Source: Salinirubellus salinus
GTDB lineage: Archaea; Halobacteriota; Halobacteria; Halobacteriales; Haloarculaceae
Direction of reading: 5' to 3'
Length of the DNA: 64,000 nt
NCBI RefSeq assembly: GCF_025231485.1
Contig: NZ_CP104003.1
Location: 372,001-436,000 of the forward strand
The notes beneath the pieces are model-generated. The model was not told the origin of the DNA and did no database searches. It saw nothing but the letters and a program-made list of their open reading frames with translations. Shown piece by piece: positions 8,844-17,099 of this stretch. The translations under genes and the position numbers were made by a program. The first letter of the stretch is position 1. Every line of letters begins with the position of its first letter.

Positions 8844-9875
8844 TCACTCGCGTCGCTCGTTCGGCTCCCCGCCATCCGCCGCGACCTCCGCCTCCACGCT
8901 CGTCGCGCCGGGATCCTGCACCCATAGGTCGCCGAACAGGTCGTCCTGCTGCAGGCGGACCTGCCCGCGATGCGCGAGGAAGAGAAGTCCGAGGAACGTC
9001 ATCACCTTCGACCCGCCGGCGTCCTCGACCTCGGCGAACAGCACCTCCGCCCGTCCCTGGTCGTAGTGCTCGCGCAGGGCCGTGTACGTCTCGTTGATGA
9101 CCGTGTCCATGTGCTCGTCGTGGGCCGTGCCGGTCACGTCCGCGACGCTCGGCTCGTCGTCCATCCGGAAGTCGTCGCCCGAGCGGTAGTCGAGGGTCTG
9201 GGTCCCCCGCGAGTAGCCGTGTGGCGAGTCGCTGGTGTCGTAGGTCCGGCCCTCCTTCCACCACGTCTCGCGCTCGCGCTCTCGCAACTCCCGGACGAGT
9301 TCGTCCAGCGTCCGAGGCATCCCGCGGGCGCGCTTGCGCTCGAGGCGGCGGTCCATCTCCGCCTCCAGTTTGTCGAACGGGTCGACACCCGGACCGCCGG
9401 GGGCGTCGGCGCCGAACCCCTCGACGGGGTCCTCCCACGCCTCCTCCTCCGGTTCGGGGTCCTCGAGCAGGTGGTCGGACTTCATCCGCAACAGCACCGA
9501 GGCGTAGAACAGTGCCCGCCCGCCGGTCCGGAGGTCCGCCTCGTCGAGTCGGTCGAGGAACTTGTCCGTGACCGCGACGATGTCGATGTCCCACGGATCG
9601 ATCTCACCCTCGTCGGCGAGGCCGACGAGCAGTTCGACCGGCTCTACCTCGTCGTCGTCGACGGCCGGACTGTCGGGGGCGTCGGCGACGGAGAAGTCGG
9701 TGATGAGGTCCTCGACGCCGTCGCCCTCGCTCTCGTCTCCAGGTGACTCGCCGTTCTCACGGCGCGCCTTCTCCTCGTCGTGGCCGGCGATGTTCAGCGG
9801 CACGTCGCCGCTCGCGGGTCGCTCCGCTCCCCGCTCGCCATCGGAGGCCTCGCTCCCCTCGGCCTCCCTAGTCAT
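8844..9875 (-). CDS. scpA: segregation and condensation protein A (kleisin)
   Basis: ScpA bridges the SMC heads to form the condensin ring. The 343-residue protein has a disordered acidic N-terminal extension (about residues 1-75), then the kleisin N-terminal domain: EPVELLVGLADEGEIDPWDIDIVAVTDKFL is the region, followed by GRALFYASVLLRMKSDHLL. A long charged linker leads to the C-terminal winged helix (VMTFLGLLFLAHRGQVRLQQDD). The gene overlaps smc by eight bases and is co-transcribed with it. No scpB-like gene is visible nearby. Confidence 0.92.
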   Translation of the reverse strand: MTREAEGSEASDGERGAERPASGDVPLNIAGHDEEKARRENGESPGDESEGDGVEDLITDFSVADAPDSPAVDDDEVEPVELLVGLADEGEIDPWDIDIVAVTDKFLDRLDEADLRTGGRALFYASVLLRMKSDHLLEDPEPEEEAWEDPVEGFGADAPGGPGVDPFDKLEAEMDRRLERKRARGMPRTLDELVRELRERERETWWKEGRTYDTSDSPHGYSRGTQTLDYRSGDDFRMDDEPSVADVTGTAHDEHMDTVINETYTALREHYDQGRAEVLFAEVEDAGGSKVMTFLGLLFLAHRGQVRLQQDDLFGDLWVQDPGATSVEAEVAADGGEPNERRE

Positions 9876-12800
9876 CCGCGACGACCCCCACCTGCGACAG
9901 GTCGATACCGGTCACGGCGCTCACGTTGTCTCCCTGCATCGTCACGCCGATGGCCCGTTCGGAGCGTTCCAGCAGGGCCGAGCGGTGCGAGACGACGACG
10001 AACTGCGCATCGTCCGCGAGTTCGTCGACCATCTCGCCGACCATCTCCGCGTTCGCCGCGTCGAGGAAGGCGTCGACCTCGTCCAGCGCGTAGAACGGCG
10101 CGGGGTTGTACCGCTGGATGGCGAAGATGAACGCCAGCGCGGTCAGCGACTTCTCACCGCCGGACATCGCCGCCAGCCGCTGGACGGGCTTGTCCGCCGG
10201 CTGGGCCTTCATCGTCAGGCCGCCCTCGAACGGGTCCTCCTCGTCCTCGAGGTGGAGCTCGCCCTCGCCGTTCGAGAGGCGCGCGAAGATGTCCTGGAAC
10301 TTCTCGTCGATGGCCTCGTAGGCCTCCATGAACGTCGCCTTCTTGCGCTGCTCGAACTGTTCGATGCGGTCGCGAATCTGCTGGGCCTCCTCCGTGAGGG
10401 TGTCCTTCTTCTCCTGGATGTCGTCGAGTTCCTCGGCCACCCGGTCGTACTCGTCGATGGCGAGCATGTTGACCGGTTCGAGGTCGGCCATCCGGTTCTC
10501 CAGTTTCGTTATCTGTCCCTTCACGTACTGGAGGTCAGGGATGTCCTCGGCGTCGTACTCGTCGACCTGCGAGGCGAGTTCGTCGACCTCCCACTCCAGC
10601 CGCTCTGCGGTCTCTCGGAGCTCCTCGAGCTCCTCCTCGACGGTCCGGACCTTCGAGGCCCAGTCGTCGCGTGCCTCGCGTGCCTCGCGCAGGTCGGCCT
10701 TCAGGTCCTCGCGGTCGCCCTTGAGGTCCGCGAGTTCGTCCTCGAGGTCGGCCACCTCGGCGCGTTTCTCCTCGAGAGTCGTCTCACGCTCGGCGATCTC
10801 GGACTCGAACGTGTCGATGGACGCCTCGGCGTCGGCCTTCTTGTTCTGGGCGGCCTCGATGTCGTCGTGCAGGTCGTCGATGGCGTCCTCGGCGTACTCC
10901 TTCTCGAGGACGAGCTCGTTCAGCCGCGCGTCGAGGTCGTCCATCCGGTCCTCGATGTCGCCCATCTCGGCCCGGAGTTCCTCGGCCCGCTCGGTGAGTT
11001 CGGGGATGTCGGACTCCTGCAGTTCGCGCTTCCGGTCGTCGATGGCCTCCTCGCAGGCCTCGATGGCGTCCTTCTTCTCGGCGATCTCGGCCTCCAGTTC
11101 CTCCATCCGCGCCGAGACCTCCTCGCGCTCGGCCTCGATCTCCTCGAGGTCGGCCTCCAGCGAGGCGATCCGCTCCTCGCGCTCGCCCTTCGCGGCCTCC
11201 TTGCGCTCGATGGCGCTCTCGACCTCGCGGACCTTGTCCGCGGCGTCGGTCTGCCGGTCGCGCGCGTCGTCGAGGCGGCCCTCCACGTCGCGCAGGTCCT
11301 CGCGCACATCGCTCTTCTCGTCCTCGAGCTGGTGGATGCGTTCGGCGACCCGCTCCAGTCGGCCCTTGCCCGACTTGGAGAAGGAGTAGCGCGATCCGGA
11401 CGAGGAGCCACCGGTCATCGCGCCGGACTTCTCGACGAGGTCACCGTCGAGCGTCACGAGCCGGACGTTGCCCATCAGGTCACGCGCGGTCTGCATGTCC
11501 TCGACGACGACGGTGTCCCCGAGTACGTAGCTGAACACGTCGGCGTACTGCGGGTCGAAGTCGACGAGTTCGTACGCGAAGTCCACCACGCCCTCGTGGC
11601 TCGGGAGTGAGGGTAGCGACCGCGAGTGCATCTTCGTGATGGGGAGGAAGGTCGCCCGCCCCGCGTTGCGCGACTTGAGGTACTCGATACCACGCTGGCC
11701 GACGCCGTCGTCGTCGACGACCACGTGCGCGAGGCGGCCACCGGCGGCCGTCTCACAGGCCGTCGCGTACTGCGCGTCGACGCCGCCGAGTTGGCCGACG
11801 GTGCCGTGGACACCCTCGAGTCCCGCGTTCAGGACGCTCGTCACCGCTCGTCCGTAGGACTGGTCGCCGTCCTCGCCCGCGCGAGCCTCGAGTTCGGCGT
11901 ACTCCTGCTGTTTCGCGCTGATCTCGTCGTCGAGTTCGTCCAGCCGTTCCTGCAGCTCGCGTTTCTCGGCTTTCAGGTCCTCGACTACCTCTGTGATGGT
12001 CTCACGGTTCTTCCGGACCTTCTCCAACTCGGCTTCGAGGTCCGCGATCTCGGCCTCGATGTCCGGGATGTCCGCCTTCGCCGCCTCGATCGCCTCCTCC
12101 TTCTCGCGCCGGTCGTTGGTCCGGCGGCGTGCCTCGTCGAGCAGTCGGTCCTGCTCGCGCTGGAGGTCGTTTCGCTCGTCTTTCAGGTCGGCGAGCTCCT
12201 CGCGGCGCGCCTCGAGTGCGTCGCGGACCTCCTCGTACTCGGTGTCGACCGACTCGATCTCGGCCTCCACGTCGTCGAGCTCCGACTGCTTCGTCTGCAG
12301 GTCCGCCTTCAGGTCGGCCTTCCGGACCTTCGCGTCGCGTATCTCGGCCTCCTTCTCCTCGACGGTCTCCTGCTTGCGGTCGACCTGGACGAACGCCTGC
12401 CGGCGCTTGGACTCGGCCTCCGAGATGCGTTCCTCGGCAGCCTCGATCTTGTCCTCGAACCGGCCGATCTCGCCCTTGACCTCCTCTATCTCGCGTTTGA
12501 TGGCGAGCTGTTCGTCCTCGCCCTTGCGTTCGATCTCGGCGTTGAGGTCCTCGAGGTCCTCCTCCAGTCGCGTCACCTTCCCCTGACGCTCATCGAGTTC
12601 GCGCTGGAGGTCCTCGAGCTCCGCCTCGTGTTCCTCGATGCCCTCGCGGGCCTCGGCGAGGTCCGCACGCTTGTCCTCGAGTTCGGCGGCCTTCAGGTAG
12701 CCCTCGTACTCCGCTTTCGTGTCCCGGAGCTCCTGGTACTGCAGGGCCGTCTCGCGCTCGTCTTCGAGCTGTTCGAGGCGCGTCTGCTTCTCCTCGATGC

Positions 12801-13446
12801 GGAGGTCGGCCTCGTCGATGCGCTCCTGAACGGTCTCGAGTTCCTCGAAGGCGTCCTCCTTCTTCGCGTCGAAGGCCGCGACGCCCGCGATCTCGTCGAT
12901 GATCTCGCGGCGTCGGAGCGGCGTCTTCGTGATGATCTCGGTCACGTCGCCCTGCATCACGACGTTGTACCCCTCCGGGGTGACGCCGGCCTGCGAGAGC
13001 AGGTCACGGATGTCCGAGAGGTTGACCGAGCGCCCGTTGACGTAGTAGTACGAGTAGTAGGTGTCCTCGTCGGTCTGCTTGACCCGGCGCTTGATAGAGA
13101 TCTCGTCCACGTCGCCGACCTTGTCGGTACCGGCGGCGCTCACCACCTGCGAGCGCTCGAGGGTCCGGTCGGCGTTGTCGAGGACGACCTCGACCTCGGC
13201 CTCCCGTTCGCCGCTGAACCCGGACTCGTCGTCGTCGTGGCCGGGGTTGTAGATGAGGTCGGTGAGTTTCTCCGCCCGGATGCCCGAGGTGCGGGCCAGA
13301 CCGAGCGCGAACAGGACGGCGTCGATGATGTTGGACTTGCCGGAGCCGTTCGGGCCGCTGATGGTGGTGAAGTCGTCGTAGAACGGGATACGCGTCTTGC
13401 GGCCGAAGCTCTTGAAGTCGTCTAGTACGAGCTCTTTGATGTGCAT
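9868..13446 (-). CDS. smc: chromosome segregation protein SMC
   Basis: SMC is the ATPase of the archaeal condensin that organises and segregates the chromosome. The 1192-residue protein has the full layout: Walker A GPNGSGKS at residues 31-38, the Q-loop VMQGDVTEI, a long coiled coil rich in Glu/Lys/Arg heptads, a hinge at roughly 515-690 containing GLEGVHGTVGQLGGVD, a return coiled coil, the signature SGGEKSLTALAF near residue 1095, Walker B with PFYALDEVDAFLD, and a D-loop and H-switch (VVVSHR). Length is standard. It sits between an upstream coiled-coil gene (21 bp away) and downstream scpA (eight-base overlap), so the three form one operon. Confidence 0.97.
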   Translation of the reverse strand: MHIKELVLDDFKSFGRKTRIPFYDDFTTISGPNGSGKSNIIDAVLFALGLARTSGIRAEKLTDLIYNPGHDDDESGFSGEREAEVEVVLDNADRTLERSQVVSAAGTDKVGDVDEISIKRRVKQTDEDTYYSYYYVNGRSVNLSDIRDLLSQAGVTPEGYNVVMQGDVTEIITKTPLRRREIIDEIAGVAAFDAKKEDAFEELETVQERIDEADLRIEEKQTRLEQLEDERETALQYQELRDTKAEYEGYLKAAELEDKRADLAEAREGIEEHEAELEDLQRELDERQGKVTRLEEDLEDLNAEIERKGEDEQLAIKREIEEVKGEIGRFEDKIEAAEERISEAESKRRQAFVQVDRKQETVEEKEAEIRDAKVRKADLKADLQTKQSELDDVEAEIESVDTEYEEVRDALEARREELADLKDERNDLQREQDRLLDEARRRTNDRREKEEAIEAAKADIPDIEAEIADLEAELEKVRKNRETITEVVEDLKAEKRELQERLDELDDEISAKQQEYAELEARAGEDGDQSYGRAVTSVLNAGLEGVHGTVGQLGGVDAQYATACETAAGGRLAHVVVDDDGVGQRGIEYLKSRNAGRATFLPITKMHSRSLPSLPSHEGVVDFAYELVDFDPQYADVFSYVLGDTVVVEDMQTARDLMGNVRLVTLDGDLVEKSGAMTGGSSSGSRYSFSKSGKGRLERVAERIHQLEDEKSDVREDLRDVEGRLDDARDRQTDAADKVREVESAIERKEAAKGEREERIASLEADLEEIEAEREEVSARMEELEAEIAEKKDAIEACEEAIDDRKRELQESDIPELTERAEELRAEMGDIEDRMDDLDARLNELVLEKEYAEDAIDDLHDDIEAAQNKKADAEASIDTFESEIAERETTLEEKRAEVADLEDELADLKGDREDLKADLREAREARDDWASKVRTVEEELEELRETAERLEWEVDELASQVDEYDAEDIPDLQYVKGQITKLENRMADLEPVNMLAIDEYDRVAEELDDIQEKKDTLTEEAQQIRDRIEQFEQRKKATFMEAYEAIDEKFQDIFARLSNGEGELHLEDEEDPFEGGLTMKAQPADKPVQRLAAMSGGEKSLTALAFIFAIQRYNPAPFYALDEVDAFLDAANAEMVGEMVDELADDAQFVVVSHRSALLERSERAIGVTMQGDNVSAVTGIDLSQVGVVADD

Positions 13447-13467
13447 GGGGCGCTCGTGGTGCGGCCC

Positions 13468-13800
13468 CTACGCGACGATGATGTCGTCGGTGGAGTCCGC
13501 CTCGTCGTTCTCCTCGCTCTCCTCCGTCTTGGCTCCGTCGGCCGCTTCGACGGCCTCGTCGACGGCGCGCTGGTTCTCGGGGGCGTCGGGCGACGGCGCG
13601 CTGCCGTTCCCGTTCGTCTGGGTCTCGGGAGTCTTCGTCGGGCGGCCCTCGATGATGTCCATGTTCAGGTCCGGGTCGACCTCCTCCTCGAGGACGTGGA
13701 GTCGCTCTTTCGTCTCCATCAGTTCGTCCGTGAGTCCGTCGACCGTCGCCTGGAGTTGCCGCACCTTGGCCTCGAGTTCTTCCACTCGGTTCCCACTCAT
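13468..13800 (-). CDS. small acidic coiled-coil protein in the smc operon
   Basis: The 110-residue protein begins MSGNRVEELEAKVRQL, with perfect heptads over about residues 5-45, so it should form a coiled coil. The rest is disordered, rich in Asp, Glu, Ser and Thr, and ends SDDIIVA-like (TDDIIVA). No catalytic motif is present. It is the first gene of the smc-scpA operon, only 21 bp before smc, and I recall such small coiled-coil genes at this place in other haloarchaea. A structural or regulatory partner of condensin is therefore possible, but nothing in the sequence proves this. Confidence 0.75.
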   Translation of the reverse strand: MSGNRVEELEAKVRQLQATVDGLTDELMETKERLHVLEEEVDPDLNMDIIEGRPTKTPETQTNGNGSAPSPDAPENQRAVDEAVEAADGAKTEESEENDEADSTDDIIVA

Positions 13801-13974
13801 ACGGCGACAGGCGGCCTCGCCCCCCTTAAACCTGCGTCAGACATTGACACCGTGCGTGATAGGTGTCGGACGTGATTCTCGCCCCGTTCCTCTCCAGGAG
13901 CCGAGAGGTTCGCGGGGTGGCCCCGCGTCGACCGGTCCGTTACGTTTTAGCGCCAGCGTCCGAATCCTCGTGTA

Positions 13975-15465
13975 ATGACCGCACAGACCGCCGAGGTCCG
14001 TGACCTCGCCACCGTCATCGGGCTGGAGGTCCACGTCCAGCTCGAGACGGACACGAAGATCTTCTGTGGCTGTACGACCGCGGCCGACGAGGACGAGGCG
14101 CCCAACACCCGCACCTGTCCCGTCTGTCTCGGCCTGCCGGGTGCGCTCCCCGTCCTGAACGAGGGGGCCGTCGAGGCCGCCGTCAAGGTCGGCAAGGCCA
14201 TCGACGCCGACATCCCCGAGGAGACCACCTTCCACCGGAAGAACTACTACTACCCCGACCTGCCGAAGAACTTCCAGATCACGCAGTACGACGCGCCGCT
14301 CTGTGCCGACGGCGAACTGGAGTTCTCCGTCGCGGGCGAGCGCCACACCGTCCGCATCGAGCGCGCCCACCTCGAGGAGGACCCCGGCAGCCTCCAGCAC
14401 GTCGGCGGCGGCATCGACACCGCGGACTACACGCTCGTCAACTACAACCGCGCGGGGACGCCGCTGATGGAGATCGTCACGGCGCCGGACTTCCGCTCGC
14501 CCGGCGAGGTCCGCTCTTTCCTCGCGAAACTGGAGGAGGTCCTCGAGTACCTCGGGGTGTTCGACGCCTCGCGCGACGGTTCGCTGCGCGTGGACGCGAA
14601 CCTCTCCATCGTCCCGGCCGACGAGGTGGCCGACGACGGCTCCATCGCTATCGAGACGCTGGAGGAAGCCAACCGCACGGAGGTCAAGAACATCTCCAGT
14701 CACAAGGGGGCGGAGAAGGCGCTCGCCTACGAGCAGACCCGCCAGAAGAACGCCATCAAGCGCGGCCGCGTGGTCGAACAGGAGACGCGCCACTGGGACG
14801 AGTCCAAGGGCGTCACACTCTCGATGCGCTCGAAGGAAGAGGAGAAGGACTACCGCTACTTCCGCGAGGCCGACCTGCCGCCGCTGCGCGTCTCACACTG
14901 GAAGGAGGAGATCCCCATCCCCGAACTCCCCGATGCCCGGCGCGAGCGGTTCCGCGAGGAGTACGGCCTCAGCGAGGAGGCCGCCTCGAAACTCACCTCC
15001 ACGAAGCAGGTGGCCGACTTCTTCGAGGACGTGGCCGACCGGTTCGACGCCGACGTGGCCGCCTCGTGGGTCGCCGACCGCCTCCTCGGTGAGCTCAACT
15101 ACCGCGACATGGCCATCACGGACGTCGCCGACCGACTGGACGAGTTCACCCGCCTCGTCGAGATGGTCGAGGGCGACGAGATAACCACGAAGAACGCCGA
15201 GGAGGTCGTGCTGCGGGCGATGCTCGACGAGGGTGAGGACCCGGAGACGGTCGTCGAGCGCGAGGGGCTCGGCAAGACCGACGCGGGCGAGGTGGAGGCT
15301 GCGGTCCGCGAGGCCATCGAAGAGAACCCCGACGCGGTGGAGGACTACCACGCCGGCGAGGGTGGGGCCATCAACTTCCTCGTCGGGCAGGTGATGCAGA
15401 AGACCGGTGGGAGTGCCGACCCCGGTGACGTGAACGGGATGTTGCGGGCGGCACTGGACAGCTGA
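13975..15465 (+). CDS. gatB: aspartyl/glutamyl-tRNA amidotransferase subunit B
   Basis: GatB, with GatA and GatC, converts Asp-tRNA(Asn) or Glu-tRNA(Gln) to the amidated form. The 496-residue protein has IGLEVHVQLETDTKIFCGC and CPVCLGLPGALPVLN, whose Cys residues bind zinc; YYPDLPKNFQITQYD; RAHLEEDPG; NYNRAGTPLMEIVTAPD; and the C-terminal YqeY-like tail ending NFLVGQVMQKTGG and GMLRAALDS. These are all GatB hallmarks. Haloarchaea lack AsnRS or GlnRS activity for some tRNAs and need this route. A TATA-like TTACGTTTTAG is centred about 28 bp before the ATG at 13975, indicating a leaderless mRNA. Confidence 0.96.
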   Translation: MTAQTAEVRDLATVIGLEVHVQLETDTKIFCGCTTAADEDEAPNTRTCPVCLGLPGALPVLNEGAVEAAVKVGKAIDADIPEETTFHRKNYYYPDLPKNFQITQYDAPLCADGELEFSVAGERHTVRIERAHLEEDPGSLQHVGGGIDTADYTLVNYNRAGTPLMEIVTAPDFRSPGEVRSFLAKLEEVLEYLGVFDASRDGSLRVDANLSIVPADEVADDGSIAIETLEEANRTEVKNISSHKGAEKALAYEQTRQKNAIKRGRVVEQETRHWDESKGVTLSMRSKEEEKDYRYFREADLPPLRVSHWKEEIPIPELPDARRERFREEYGLSEEAASKLTSTKQVADFFEDVADRFDADVAASWVADRLLGELNYRDMAITDVADRLDEFTRLVEMVEGDEITTKNAEEVVLRAMLDEGEDPETVVEREGLGKTDAGEVEAAVREAIEENPDAVEDYHAGEGGAINFLVGQVMQKTGGSADPGDVNGMLRAALDS

Positions 15466-15645
15466 AGTTCACGCTCGACTGGTCGAACGAGTGGAAGCGC
15501 TCGTCCGACGCCGCCCGACAGTCGACGGACGGCCGGTCTCTTTCACGCAGGACACTCACGAACAATGTGACAACCGCTAATACGGTACCGGTGGGTCCAG
15601 TGCCGTGTTCGGACGCGTCCAGCGACCGACACGTGGAGGACCACC

Positions 15646-16065
15646 ATGCACGACACGACACGCCGTGACCTGTTACGGACCGCTGGAACAGTGACGAGCG
15701 GACTCACGCTCGGGAGCCTCGCCGTGAGTGGGACGGCCCTCGCCGACCACGGCCGGACGGGAGGTCAGATGCTCGTCCTGAGCGAACCGGTTCGTGGCGT
15801 CCCGTTCGCGGCCGAACCGATGGCTGACGGGGACTTCGAGTTTCCCGCGAGTTGCTTCGCGTCCGAGTCGGCGCTGAAACAGTTCGAGGAGGTGGTCGTG
15901 ACGTACGAGGGTGGCCAACAGACCCTCGCGGCCATCCGACGAAACAAGCGACACTTCGCCGTGGACGGCGAGACTGCCTACGCGTTCACCGCTTCACGAA
16001 CCTGTCGGGACTCCGCGAGTCCGACCGGCGCGACCATCTGGCAAGCAGCGTTCAGACCGGTCTGA
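15646..16065 (+). CDS. Tat-exported small protein, unknown function
   Basis: The 139-residue protein starts MHDTTRRDLLRTAGTVTSGL and continues through a hydrophobic stretch to SGTALA, a classic Tat signal with cleavage after about residue 33. The mature part (about 105 residues) has two Cys, in ASCFASE and SRTCRDS, which could form a disulfide outside the cell. No family was recognised. It is flanked upstream by a 180-bp gap after gatB and downstream by two gene stumps, so it lies in a remodelled spot. Confidence 0.65.
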   Translation: MHDTTRRDLLRTAGTVTSGLTLGSLAVSGTALADHGRTGGQMLVLSEPVRGVPFAAEPMADGDFEFPASCFASESALKQFEEVVVTYEGGQQTLAAIRRNKRHFAVDGETAYAFTASRTCRDSASPTGATIWQAAFRPV

Positions 16066-16116
16066 GTCCCGATCCGGCGCCGAGAGAGTACTGGAGGGTG
16101 CCGCTGACGGCCGGGC

Positions 16117-16200
16117 TCAGAAGTACCGCTCGGCCATCCGGTCCGCGATGCGGAGCGCGTTGGCCTGTCCGGTGTTCGTCGGGTTGGGACCGCCGCCGAC
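16117..16200 (-). pseudogene. C-terminal stump of an unidentified gene
   Basis: On the minus strand an open frame without a start ends GGPNPTNTGQANALRIADRM and then AERYF, followed by TGA at 16117-16119. The composition is coding-like and the ending resembles the C-terminus of a flavoprotein-type oxidoreductase, but I cannot name it. It is interrupted at about 16200, where it abuts another stump on the plus strand. The two meeting 3' ends suggest a deletion or recombination joined two truncated genes. Confidence 0.45.
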
Positions 16201-16398
16201 CTGCGCGGCGCGGTGGTGACGGCCATCGTCCGCCGGACCGACCCGTCGCTCACGGCGTCGGCGGTCGTCGAGGCCTGCGAGGCGACGCTCGAGGAGTACG
16301 AGGTTCCACAGCGTGTCGGGGTCGTCGACGAACTCCCGACGACGGCGACCGGGAAGGTCGACCGCGTGACGCTACGCGAGCGGTTCGGGACCGACTGA
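16195..16398 (+). pseudogene. C-terminal stump of an AMP-dependent acyl-CoA synthetase
   Basis: The plus-strand frame reads DLRGAVVTAIVRRTDPSLTA and continues to VDELPTTATGKVDRVTLRER before the stop at 16396-16398. ELPTTATGKVDR is the characteristic A10 motif of the ANL (acyl-CoA synthetase) family, with the catalytic Lys. Only about 65 residues of the usual 500 or more remain, and no start or adenylation domain lies upstream. It is the tail of a deleted gene. Confidence 0.75.
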
Positions 16399-16465
16399 GT
16401 CGGCCCGTTCACCCGCTCGCAGTCTGTCCTTAACTATTAATACTCCGTGGCCACTACGAACTGCA

Positions 16466-17056
16466 ATGTCAGAGCTACTGCCGTCGGACGCGGACGTCAC
16501 CGCCGAGCAGGACGGTGAACTCCAGACGCTCTGGCTCGACTCCGACGAGGCTGGCGACCTGCTCTCGTCGCTGGCCTCGGACACCGCCCGGAGCGTGCTG
16601 ACCACGCTCCACGACGAACCCGCCACCGCGAGCGAGGTGGCCGAGCGCGTCGACACCTCGCTCCAGAACGCCCGGCACCACCTCTGCAACCTCCAGGACA
16701 GCGGCCTCGTCCGGGTGGCCGACACGCGCTACTCCTCGAAGGGCCGCGAGATGAACGTGTACGCGCCCGCTCGCGACCCGATGATCGTCTTCGTCGGCAA
16801 CGAACGCTCGGAGTCTGGGCTGCTCGACTCGCTGAGACGCCTCCTCCCCGTCGCGGCCGTGCTCGCGCTCGCGAGTCTGCTCGTCCAGACGCTCCTCGCC
16901 ACAGGATCGGACGGCCCCACGACCGGGATGGTCCGCGTCGGGCAGGACGTCGGCGCGACCGTCGGGAGCACCGGACTCGCCCCGGGACTCGTCTTCCTCG
17001 CGGGCGGCCTGTTCGTCCTCGCCGTGACGCTCGGGGTACGGTACACCACCACATAG
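16466..17056 (+). CDS. membrane-anchored winged-helix (ArsR-like) regulator
   Basis: The 196-residue protein has an N-terminal winged helix at about residues 28-100: SDTARSVLTTLHDEPATASEVAERVDTSLQNARHHLCNL spans its recognition helix, and the wing is GLVRVADTRYSSKGREMNVY. It continues with two transmembrane helices at about 126-147 and 170-193. Such HTH-plus-TM proteins are common in haloarchaea, and targets are usually unknown. An AT-rich promoter (CTTAACTATTAATACTC, about 16430-16446) precedes the ATG. It lies 43 bp upstream of a subtilase on the same strand and may control or be co-expressed with it. Confidence 0.75.
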   Translation: MSELLPSDADVTAEQDGELQTLWLDSDEAGDLLSSLASDTARSVLTTLHDEPATASEVAERVDTSLQNARHHLCNLQDSGLVRVADTRYSSKGREMNVYAPARDPMIVFVGNERSESGLLDSLRRLLPVAAVLALASLLVQTLLATGSDGPTTGMVRVGQDVGATVGSTGLAPGLVFLAGGLFVLAVTLGVRYTTT

Positions 17057-17099
17057 GCGGGTGAAACCTTTTGCCGACCCGTCTAGAAACAGTATCGGA

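Noticed and set aside
9562-13425. Two long plus-strand frames opposite smc and scpA
   Set aside because: Leucine/valine/arginine-rich shadows of coiled-coil coding; no family signature.
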